A stretch of DNA of 64,000 nucleotides from Valencia hispanica. Taxonomy: Eukaryota; Chordata; Actinopteri; Cyprinodontiformes; Valenciidae. The notes beneath the pieces are model-generated. The model saw only the letters and a program-made list of their open reading frames with translations, was not told the origin of the DNA and made no database searches. Below are positions 12,377 to 23,100 of this stretch, in pieces. Both the position numbers and the translations under genes were made by a program. The stretch spans positions 39,081,001-39,145,000 of the forward strand of contig OY747704.1 in NCBI GenBank assembly GCA_963556495.2, given 5' to 3'. Numbering within the stretch: position 1 is the stretch's first letter; every line of letters starts with the position of its first letter.

Positions 12377-14323
12377 CACTACAACGGCCACTATACTGTA
12401 ACTAACAGAACGGCCACAGGCGGTCATTTTGACTGTTGTATTTAAAACCTCATTTAATGACCTTGCAAGTTTACTACTGAGATAATACAAAAATAATTAG
12501 CTAAACAATGTTTTAAAAAACACAATAAGGCAAAAATTACCATTTTTAATTGTATAGACTAAGTTTAATAATGCAAGCTTTTACCTGAATCAAACATCAG
12601 CCTCAAACTATTAGCCTAGTGTAAGATACATAGAAGAGCATTTCATTCAATCAACTCATTTGAAAATTTTTACAAAAACACATTACTATAAATTTACAAC
12701 AATATTAGTTTCCTTTATTACAGAAACAAAATAGAAACGATTTTTATATGATCAAAATACATGTACTAAAGGATAACGGCAAGCATGTAATTGAAGCAAC
12801 AGAACAAGCTGGATGTCAAAACTCAGTAAAAGGAGCTATAAATGCAAGAATATCTATATTATTTTAACTATTTACACTATTTACAATGAGGCTAATAAAA
12901 TTATTTACAGCACAAAGGAAGCGCAAATCACCTCTCTTCGCCTTGCGCAACTCCCGCACATAGCTTTGCAGCATCTGCTGCAGGTGTCGGAAGTTTTATT
13001 TTTAGTGCAGCTTCTCGCGTCGCACCTCCACATTTCAGCACCAGAGGTCCTTTTTCAAGGAAATGATGTCCAGAAATAGATTTAAAGAATCATACCATTT
13101 ATCAGGGAAAGCCCCGCAAAGATGCCTGTGTACTTAGCACTGTGCACACGGCTGTGGGCATAATTGACGGTCCGGAGTCTGTGCAATACTACAACGAAAC
13201 AATAGCCTGGATATCCTGGATCAGATGGATAGAAGTATTCCACAAAGGGTGGTACACAGAGATGGCCCATCACTGTTTTTTATAATATTCTTCACCTTGC
13301 AGGAATAAATGCCCATATGCCGTTCCAGAAGTGCGTTAGCACCCAGATCCCACCATGTAAATTCCTGCAGTAGCTCAGAGAGGAGCTTTTAGCTGAGTTT
13401 ATGGAGGGCAGACGGCCATCAAAGCAGGTGGAACAAGGTGGTGTTTTAGAACATTCAGTCTCCAATGTGCAAAAAAAGAGGCAGTGCCAGGTGCGGAGAA
13501 GCTGCACTAAAAATAAAACTTCCGACACCTGCAGCAAATGCTGCAAAGCTATGTGCGGGAGTTGCGCAAGGCGAAGAGAGGTGATTTGCGCTTCCTTTGT
13601 GCTGTAAATAATTTTATTAGCCTCATTTTAAATAGTTTAAATAGTTCAAATAATAGATAATCTTGCATTCCTGAGCTATAAATTTTTTTACTGACTTTTG
13701 ACATCCAGCTTGTTCTGTTGCTTCTATTTCATACATACATACTTTCACCGTTACCCTTCAGGCTACATATATTTTGATAATATAAAAATCGTTTCTATTT
13801 TTTTTCTGTGATAAAGGAAACTAATATTGTTGTCAATTTATAGTAATGTGTTTTTGTTAAATTTTTCAAATGAGTTGATTGAAAAAAAGGCTCTTCTCCG
13901 ACATCCGACATGATATCTTACATGTATGTTACACTAATAGTTTGAGGCTGATGTTCAATTCAGGTAAAAGCTTGCATAATTAAACTTTGTCTATCAAATT
14001 AAAAATGGTCATTTTTGCCTTATTTTGGTTTTTAAAACATTGTTTAGCTAATTAACTTTCATATATTCTCAGTAGTAAACTTGCAAGGTAATTAAATGAG
14101 GTTTAAATACAACAGTCAAAATGACTGCCCATGGCCGAAATAGGTAGAAATGATTATAATTCATCTATCCTTTGAACACTAAATATGAAATCTATTTTTT
14201 ATGAAAGTATACCGAGTTTTAGGAAAAGTCATGAAACAACAAGGCTTATTGTCTTTTTTTCATAAAGTAATTTAACATACAAATTGAAAAACAGTCAAAA
14301 TGACTGCCATGGCCGTTCTAGTG
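12377..14323 (+). mobile_element. piggyBac element, fold-back form with transposase remnant
   Basis: TTAA at 12373-12376 and 14324-14327 flanks CACTACAACGGCC and GGCCGTTCTAGTG, which are inverted termini. The left 0.65 kb (to about 13020) is the reverse complement of the right 0.8 kb (from about 13490), including part of the transposase end. The single-copy middle reads, over several frames, KPRKDACVLSTVHTAVGIID, ESVQYYNET and EGRRPSKQVEQGG. It then runs into the Cys-rich C-terminal domain TSDTCSKCCKAMCGSC typical of piggyBac transposases. The N-terminal catalytic part is missing, so it is non-autonomous. Confidence 0.85.
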
Positions 14324-16616
14324 TTAAGTCATAAATTATGCTTGTTTTATGTTAAGAAACTTCAGAAATTTTGAGAAATTTCTGCTGTAGTGTATCTTTA
14401 ATTTCTTGTTAAAGTTCCCATTTTAGTTGTGATTTATAATGTTGCGCAGAGTCAGCGGAAAAATAATGGAGGAGAGTGAGTACAGCAGAAATCAATGATA
14501 CAATCAGCTGATTATTTATGGCTGCACCAAGCTCTGAAACTCCCAGCTGGATGGGAAACTGGTCTCTGGCAGGAGTAGGGAGAGGGTAGAAGATTGTTGA
14601 TGATGAGTGATGAAGTGCCAAGGGAGAGATGAAAGAGTGAGGACCTCAGGGTCTGTGTGGATGGATCAAGGCCTGGTGACTGAAATTTGATCCTGCTCAT
14701 AGATCAGCAGTTTTTCTACTTAAACATCTACGCTTTCACTGATCCAGAATTAGGGGGTGGATTTACCTTCGGGTTTTTGCAAGTTACACTGACTGTCTCA
14801 TCACACCTTTCATCAAATACAGGTTGGCTTACCTCAGTCACTGAAAATATTATGCTGATGCAGATGTAAAGTCCATGTGCCATTATGTTAAAAGAAGGAC
14901 CCTGACACATATACCAGTTTGAGAAGGTACTACGTACTTCAAATACAACATTGCAAAGAAGCATTCTGTGCTGGTGTTTCTTGTATAGGATTGAACATGC
15001 TATCTTTTTTTTTCTTGTGTATTGAATAGCGACTGGCTGGTATGAGATTCTCACTGGATCAAAACTTTGAGTAATTGGAACTTAGGATTGTCTTGATACT
15101 AAAATTTAAAACTTGATATCAATACAATAAAAAATACTTGATATCCTTTTTTATACCACACCAACATTTTTTGAAACCACACGGTTCTTTTTAGTTGAGA
15201 TTTTTTTTTAAATCTTATTAATCACAATATAATTTTTTTTAACTTCCCTATTTAGGGCAAAACCAATAAGTATGTTGGTTTTCTAAACAACACTTGTTTA
15301 GAGTTCTATAATTTAAAAGTGGTACTTCCATGTTTGGCAAATCTATGACACTTCTTTATGCAAATATGTACTATTAAGTTGAGTAATTATTTTAGTTGTA
15401 TTATAATTGCTTATCTCAAGTGTCCCACTGTGTGCTTCCATTTTGCTGCCAATTTACTGTTCATTGATACAATTAAGTTTTATCAATTTGTTTTGCTGTA
15501 GAAAGGTGCATTATGTTGTTCGGAACTTCTTTTAGTATCAATCAAATCAAAATTTATGGTTACTAATTATTTCGACAACCTTAATCAGTTTCACAGCATC
15601 AGGATATTTCCACAAAACATTTTTAAATGTATAATCAGTGCTTAGTATTAAAATGTATACTAAGCCATTGGCTCGTTACCAGTATCAAAGTATAGCAAAG
15701 TCTGAAAAGGTTATAGTTTCAGAGTTTCAAAAAACGTTCTATCGTAATATTACAGCTTAAAGTCTATTAAATTGAGATGCCAGAAGAAGAACTAGAGTGT
15801 ATTGAGCATGGAGCAATACTCCTTTTCTGCCTGTTGCTGGACACTGTTGCTGACTAAAAAAGGTTTTTCCACGCATAAAAAAATACAAAATAAAGATTTG
15901 ACTGTATGGAAAAATATTAGGAAGACAAAAAAACGTGTGTGTGTATGTGTAATGCTGTGGCATTTTTTTTACTTGCAATCATACCAGCCCAACTATGTAT
16001 AATATGATCTAATTTCTTTAATTAAAAAAACAAAAACTTTCCTACTATATTAGTTATAATAATGTTATTTGAAGCCCTTGTTTTTTTTCATCTTTTGATT
16101 TTGATTCATGGGCTTTAGAGAGGCATATACTAAACAACTCCTAAATATAGTTAGAAGTAGTAGTGCGCTCCAATACCTTTTTGCCATTCCTCTCAGTATA
16201 GAGCCTTCATAGAGTAACACTGAGTCTATAACAAGCAGATACCAGCTGGTTAATGAGAAATCTACTCAGGTAGCCAGCCTAAACTGGGCTGCTTAACAGA
16301 CATGCCGCTTATGTTTTGGCAGCTGCAGTTTTAAAATGTCTTAATCAGAATTATGGATGCTGCTTCTAGATGTGGTAGCCTTCCCATGCTTATTAGAAAA
16401 CTGTAAAGAGGCAAAATCTTTGATGAAATTGACGTTTATTAGGGTTGCACGATATAGAAAAAGCATATTGATAAAGGGAATAGTCATATTGATCGATATT
16501 GACAACTATCAGAAAATGCATTTTAAGTGCATCCCTGGTCATTTTATGCTATTTTTATACGGCCCACGGAAGATTTTTCTTTTTATTACCTCCACCAGGT
16601 AATGTTTTCGTGCTCA

Positions 16617-16649
<33 letters not shown>

Positions 16650-17113
16650 TAGAAACATAACTCAGAAAGTTAAGGACAGATTTCGCTGAAATTTTAAGGA
16701 AATGTCCGCAATGGGAACAGGAACAACGGATTCAATTTTGGGGTTGATCCGACATGAAGCGACTATCCACCCACCAACCAGCGGTGCTAACTTCCACTCA
16801 TCTACCTTGTGAGAGAGCTCACAAGCTGCTCACCTCACGCAGCAGCCCCGAAAATGCGCTTTCCGCTGGAAGAATGCAGCCATGCGTCTCATTTACAGAC
16901 ATTTTATTGGAAAAGTACTGAAAGTTAATATTATATAACATGGGGATGGGGGTAATGAGGGGCCCTGGTGGAGGTCTGGGTGCTTTTCTAGTTTTAATTT
17001 AAGACATGCTTGTTTTTCAAACTCTGCCTGAAAATCTTCAGTACTGCACCAACACAATACAACATTAACATGTCTTGTTAGAAAATAAAACATACTTTAG
17101 CCTACCAAAAAAG
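14324..17113. other. non-coding stretch with repeat relics
   Basis: No host exon. 16442-16510 (GGTTGCACGATATAG..ATTGATCGATATTG) is a common dispersed fish repeat. 16610-16720 (GTCTGTCTG run and TCAGAAAGTTAAGGACAG) belongs to a family also seen near 22835-22890. Confidence 0.35.
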
Positions 17114-17361
17114 TCATTGGTCGCTATCTTCATCTTCCTCTTCCTGATTAGAGCCACTGAAATAGTATTCTGCAGTGTCTTTATGTCCTCTGAAAGCTTT
17201 TGTCATCTTTTTACACTGACTCAGTTCTTCCCACTGCCTCCTCCAACGTCCCTCCGTCGATTCATTGATGTCAAGCTTACGTGCAGTAGCTCTATTTCCT
17301 TTTTGACGGCCAGCTTGATTATCTTTAACTTAAAAGCGGCATTTCTTTGTGTGTTTTCCAT
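17114..17361 (-). pseudogene. pogo-type transposase N-terminal fragment, frameshifted
   Basis: The - strand starts MENTQRNAAFKLKIIKLAVK, then after a one-base shift continues NRATARKLDINEST and RWRRQWEELSQCKK. This resembles the Brinker/CENP-B-like helix-turn-helix (FKLK..A....N..AARK..I....VR.WR.Q...L) of pogo-class transposases. It ends in an acidic NQEEEDEDSDQ and stop. Catalytic core absent. A host gene derived from such a transposase is possible but the frameshift argues against it. Confidence 0.55.
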
Positions 17362-17604
17362 GATGAGGGTGTGTTTTTGAAAACTACCAGTAGTGTCTTC
17401 TTTGGCGCATAATCTTTCCCCACATCTGTCTCACTTTTGCGCTTCCTGCTATAGTGCCCCCCGGAGACCGTTAGCCAGTAAAAACAATCTGTAAATTAGC
17501 CGCATCGTTCTATATGACGCAGGGTCCAAAGCGTGTGAAAAAAGTACCAGCTCATATCCAAAAATGAAGGTACAAGAAATGCCATGTTCGGTGATTGTGG
17601 AGAG

Positions 17605-18246
17605 CATAGACATAATAAAGAGTAGACCCCCCCCATTGGCTGCTCTGAGGTGAGAAATGCGGCCGCCATTTTGAACTGTCATTAACATCTGCAGACTTCC
17701 ACCTAAACAGCAGCAGTTAATACAAGATGCCTGAATACTGTGTGGCGTATTCCTGTTCAAACCAGGAAACTATTTAGAGTAGGGTTTAGGGGACAACTTT
17801 TCACACTTAAGATTGATAATTTTTATTGTTTGTATTTTGTAAATATAACATTAGTGTACTGTACAATGGTACTGTATTTATGTCCACCAGAGAAATCTTA
17901 GCTAGCTAACGTTAGGTACCGTAAGAAGGCTGAGCCTTTATAAATTGTATATTTAAAATATAGATTTTATTATATTATACTGTAGGGAAAAAATTTGTAT
18001 AACATGTCTCTTATCCACCTATCCGTTCATTTAATAGTTTGCAAATAAGCTAACTGATCATTTCAGCAGCTTTGGGTCATCAACAAATTGGCATTTTTTG
18101 TTCAAGAAAGGTTCTAAGAAATCTGAAGGAAGAAATAAAGAGGAAAATATGAATAAAACAGAAAGAGAGAAATAGTAATAAAATAGAAAATAAGATTGAC
18201 CTCCTTTTGTACAGTGTTTTGGTGTAGACCCTCCCAAAACTCCTGC

Positions 18247-18345
<99 letters not shown>

Positions 18346-18745
18346 ATAATATACTGTATATATTAATCAGTTATTAAATTGGCTGAATAGTACTTTCTGC
18401 TTACCTGGCTTATGGCATTGTGTGTGTTTTGCATACATTTTATTAGTAAATCACAATAATATAATACTGTTAAGCTAACTATGAATATAGAAATAGGCCG
18501 AACTATCTGTCCTGTATCATAGCTAAATTTTTGGTGTTTGCAGACAAATAAAAGAAAAACACGTTACAATCAGTTTAGTATTTAAGAGGTATGATTTAAT
18601 GAACGCACTGACGCTTCATTGCGTCTGCCAAACAGATTACGAAGTGGAGCAGGGGGATACTGGTCCAAGATGGCGTCCCCATGGCTCATCAGCGCCAATA
18701 GGCAGTAGCTGTCGATGTGGCGTCTACTCTTTATATATGTCCATG
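17605..18745 (+). mobile_element. P-element-like transposon remnant with THAP start
   Basis: Inverted ends CATAGACATAATAAAGAGTAGAC and CATGGACATATATAAAGAGTAG (on the complement) are flanked by 8-bp direct copies GTGGAGAG (17597-17604) and GTGGACAG (18746-18753). Just inside, at 17727, an ORF begins MPEYCVAYSCSNQE, the signature first residues of a THAP zinc finger, then stops. P-superfamily transposases start with THAP and make 8-bp duplications. The interior is deleted and invaded by a TA microsatellite. Confidence 0.7.
18251..18350. repeat. (TA)n microsatellite
   Basis: About 100 bp of nearly pure TA inside the P-like element. Confidence 0.95.
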
Positions 18746-19040
18746 GTGGACAGGGCAATGTCTTCTGTGGTCACATGTTGGGGTAGCAGCATCAGAGTCA
18801 GTGGGTTTAAAAACTGAACAGGCTGATAAATAAGGATCTCTGTTCCAGGGACTTCTTTAGATTGTCTGGAGATGATTGTGAAAAAAAAAGATTCTTCATA
18901 AAATCAAGAATATCATGGACAACCCTGAGCATCCTCTACATGAGACTATGAAACAAAAACAGAGAGTCTTCAGTCAGAGGCTTCCTTAGATTTGCTGTAT
19001 AACAGGCTAACCACCATGTACAGTGGCTCTTTGGAGAAAC
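18746..19040 (+). mobile_element. LINE ORF2 C-terminal fragment
   Basis: Reads VVTCWGSSIRVSGFK, then in shifted frames ILHKIKNIMDNPEHPLHET. This is homologous to the - strand copy at 57.9-58.2 kb (VICWGSSIRARDLKK..ILHKIKKMMDNPEHPL). Decayed. Confidence 0.7.
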
Positions 19041-19102
19041 ATGTATAATGTAGGTTCTAACAACTTTTATTTTCTCTTTAGAATTGATAAAGTCTTTTTT
19101 AA

Positions 19103-19936
19103 AGGTCCTATATCATGCTATTTTACAGCTTTCACCGTCTGGGATGGGAATATATATGATAAAATGTTACCGTTGGCATTATATAGTATTCATTGTTCCT
19201 GAAATATAACTTATACGCTGGAGTTATTCTTCGACCCGGAAGTAAGACGCTCGGTTTCACTAAAATCTCGTCTCTCCCCTGTGAGTGCCGCCCATTTCAT
19301 GACGTAGCCTTGAGCCCCGGCCTGGCTGCAGCGAAGCAGCATGGCAACAGACACGCCCCCAAAACTTTGTAAACCATAATGATGGGGGAGCGTAGTGTGG
19401 AGCCTTACCATCTCGACCCGGAGTCCGACAGTGAAGTTTAGGTGGACGACGGTCACATACAAACATGTTGGAGCTGGTGTGTGGGATTGCAGAGAGAAAT
19501 TCCAGCCATTCCTGGAGATGGGGCTGTTCTTTTGGAATGTTGAATTAGGTCTTGTAATTCATGCAGCCAAATATGCAGTTTCGCCGAGCCATTTTAGAAA
19601 GTACAATACTATAAAAAAGGTGGCGCTTAGTGTCTTTCTTGGGACTCTCGCACCTCACACCTGTGAAAAAGGGGACTTGTGTATTTAATCTGCAGGGGCG
19701 GCGTGGACACATCGGGCACTTCCTGGTTTGACACAGTTACGTAAAACATGTCACTAGGTCATGAGTCGTTTTTCAGAAGAGGGCGTTGCAGCTGCTCAGA
19801 GTGCAGGATTCAGGAGGATTACTGAGAAATGCGTGAACTAAGCCAAAAACCACTCTGGCAGGGGTTTTTTATAAGAAAATTGCATTACAACATGGTTAAA
19901 AGCTCCAAAAAGTAGATTTTGCGTGATATAGGACCT
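19103..19936. mobile_element. non-autonomous transposon with TTAA target site, next to ghr exon
   Basis: TTAA flanks at 19099-19102 and 19937-19940. Ends AGGTCCTATATCA and TGATATAGGACCT are perfect inverted repeats. The interior is GC-richer (about 19230-19480), with open frames on both strands but no recognised domain. It ends 71 bp before the 20008 ghr exon. Confidence 0.7.
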
Positions 19937-20007
19937 TTAAAGTGAACTGAAATTAAATTGACCACAAACCTTCCTGACATTGTCTTTTTTTCTGAAATAT
20001 TCCACAG

Positions 20008-20137
20008 CTACCCTTGGGCCTCACTTCACAGACTGCATCTCGAGGGACCAGGAAACCTTTCGCTGCTGGTGGAGTCCAGGCAGTCTCCACAACCTGTCCT
20101 CTCCTGGGGCACTGAGAGTATTTTACCTAAAGAAAGA
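20008..20137 (+). CDS. ghr: ghr coding exon (mammalian exon 4 equivalent)
   Basis: This 130-nt exon opens with the last two bases of a split codon and encodes GPHFTDCISRDQETFRCWW and on to FYLKK, the start of fibronectin-III-like subdomain 1 with its first disulfide pair (two Cys). The acceptor is tccacag and the donor AAAGA|gtgaga. A repeat element ends only about 70 bp upstream, so the branch point lies in a very short unique stretch or inside the repeat. Confidence 0.95.
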
Positions 20138-23100
20138 GTGAGAACGGCTTCAACAGTAAAATATGTGTGCATGTCCTAAAGGTTTACTTGACAACAATCA
20201 TTTCTGTTGTTTAGCTCTCCCAGCAGTGAATGGAAGGAATGTCCTGAATACATTCATGAAAACAAGGAGTGCTTCTTTGATGCAAACCATACATCCGTTT
20301 GGATCCCCTACTGTGTTCAGCTTCGTGGCAAAAACATCACCTATTTCAATGAAGACGACTGTTTCACAGTGGAAAATATTGGTTTGTAGCCCAAATTTGT
20401 GCATGATTGGTTTTTGTACGTATTACCGTTGTATACATTAACTTTGGGAAACACATTGGCTAAATTCACAGATGTCATATAATATCAGTATGGGGTAGAC
20501 CTTATCTAAACCCGTTTTCAAACAGAAGTTCTGGAATATTTGCAGACAATTCCATCCGGTCTTTAACCGGATTTGTTTTCAAATACACCACTTTTTTCCG
20601 GAACATTGCCTTTCGGCTGCTTTCACACAGCAAGAAATGTACCGGAGAATCCTGATGAATGTCTGGGGGGTGGGGGGGTGTTGTATGTGGATATGACGTA
20701 AACTTAGTGCACCTGGCGTACATGTAACTTCCCCAAACAAAGAGATTACTGCAAAGATGGACGTCTTTGTGATGTGTGCAATTTTGCGCACATGGAAACG
20801 CTTAAGAGACATTGATGAAGAAGCTGAAATAGTGACATTTATATGTCATCAACATGTGCGCTCACAGAGTTCCCTGCCCCCCTCCCCTTTTCCCCACCGC
20901 CCCACACCTCTCCAGCTTATCCGGAACTTTACCTGATAATCTGAATGCAAACACCATGCAAAAAGTCCACTCTTGTTACTAGGTCTTCATCCGTAAAACT
21001 ATTGGTAAAGGGTATCCGGACAAAGTCCGAAAGATTGCTTTCAGACTCAAAAGCAAAACAGACGAAGTCCGAAAAATTACAGTTTTTCATGGCCTGTTTG
21101 TATGTGGGAATTTGGCTGGATTATAAGGTTTTGTTAACTCACTGCATATACTAATAAAGCTTAAGATTGACTTCATTGTTCATTACAGAAATAAGCCTTT
21201 TTCTAATTCATCAGTAAGGAAAAATCTTATAAACGTTTGAGCTACAAGTATCGTTGATTGTGGTAGCATTATTTATTTGGATACAACATCCTATTATATA
21301 AAAGCTTCACATTACAAACATCTTTTACTTTCATATTGACTCAGACTTGTTAAAATTCATTTGGTTTTTTTACATGTCAGTGGCCCATTTTAACGCTAAA
21401 CTGTTCAAACTGGATACTCTGGGGAAATTAATTTTTAAAACAATTTATCCCTCACCATAAGTTTTTTTGGCGAGAGTGGCTCTTGTAAATACTGAGCACA
21501 TATGTAAACAAGAAAATGCCTAAAATGTAACCTTTAACATCTAGGGTGCCATCATTCCAGGATCTTAACAGCTATGCAAGGACTTGAGAAAATAAGTAAA
21601 TTTTTGAAAAAAGATATTTGATTTACTAAAGTTTTGTTGTTGTTTTTTATTATTGTTAATTTATATTTCAAGTTATCAAAACATTTTCTATACTTCCGCT
21701 ATAAAGCAGGACCTTTCAGACAGGTCTTCAAAAGCTGTTGTCACCACAGGATTTACTGGAACATACGTTGGACTGAAAGTACACATGCCAGGAAAAAATA
21801 GCCTTTGCTGCTGCCTGAAACAAACATTAGATAAATTGACTGTCTGCCAGACAGTGGAGATAAAGACAGAGACCAACATCCAGTAAATCATGGGAAGTTG
21901 ACAGACAAATTAAAAGCAGCTGTTGGATGTTTGAGTCTTTATCCAGTGAAAAAAACAAAAATAAAAACTAAATCGCCAATACATTTTTGATACAGCTAGC
22001 CAGATAAATTGAGGAAAAAGGAAAATCTCCCCCTTTATACACTTTTTTTTACCCAAAAATGGTACCTGTGGTACCAACAAATCATCAAGCTGGAAATATA
22101 TTACATACATTTTACCCTGGTGATTAATGGATAAATACATATAGGCCCAAGATGATAAGCCCTTTTATTTTTGATGGTTTATGGTTAGCGCTAGGTGACG
22201 AGTTGCACATCAACACTAGGCGTACACGTCAATAAATTAAAGAATACTATTCAAAATGTGATTTATTAGTAAGGCTGCAAAATATTTTTGCAAAAATATT
22301 GTCACAGTATCGTTCTGTGGAGTATTCATATCCCAATGGACTGTTTGGAGTGCAATAATTGTTGGATAAAGTATTCAAAGTATTATGAACTTGCATTTTA
22401 CATTTGTATTTTCCCTATTTATTTGAGTAATTCAGTTCAAAAAGTAAAGTAGGCATATAGATTAATTTCATAAACAAAATTAAAATGTGACAAACTTTTA
22501 CATAAGACCAATAAAATATTTTTAAGACTTAAATATTTTTTTTTTAGATTTGAAAGAAAAATAAATTTTGGCTCTCATTATTTGTGTGCCATAATCATTC
22601 TCATTAGGAGAAATATGCACCTAAAATATAATATTCTGTCTTTGGAATCTATATGTTTTAGGAGTTACATATTGTTCGCATCTGTTAGGGCCTCTAAAGT
22701 ATGACATTAGAAAAATACTAGATTTTTCACTGTAATTGCCTCCTAAAACCTTCCCCTAATTGGAAAGTATTTTAGTTTAGCTAATTTGAATTGAGAACTA
22801 AACTAGAAAAGCAACTGTTTGAGCTATGTTGCGTGCTAACAGACAGACAAACAAACAAACCCTGGTGAAAACATAACCTTGGTGGAGATAAATATCTCAA
22901 AATATCAGCAAAGTACAGAAGTCATGTTCTTACTGCAGTTAAAATCTTTGCATAGCAGCATTTCAGATGTTTGTAAGCTTGTATTTTAGAATGTAAACCA
23001 AAGAGTGCAGTAACATAAAAAGATCTAAACAACTGCATGTTTTCTCTCATGTTCACATCTGAACTTTTCAACCCCCCTTTTCCCCCCTTCTTGTAGTGCG

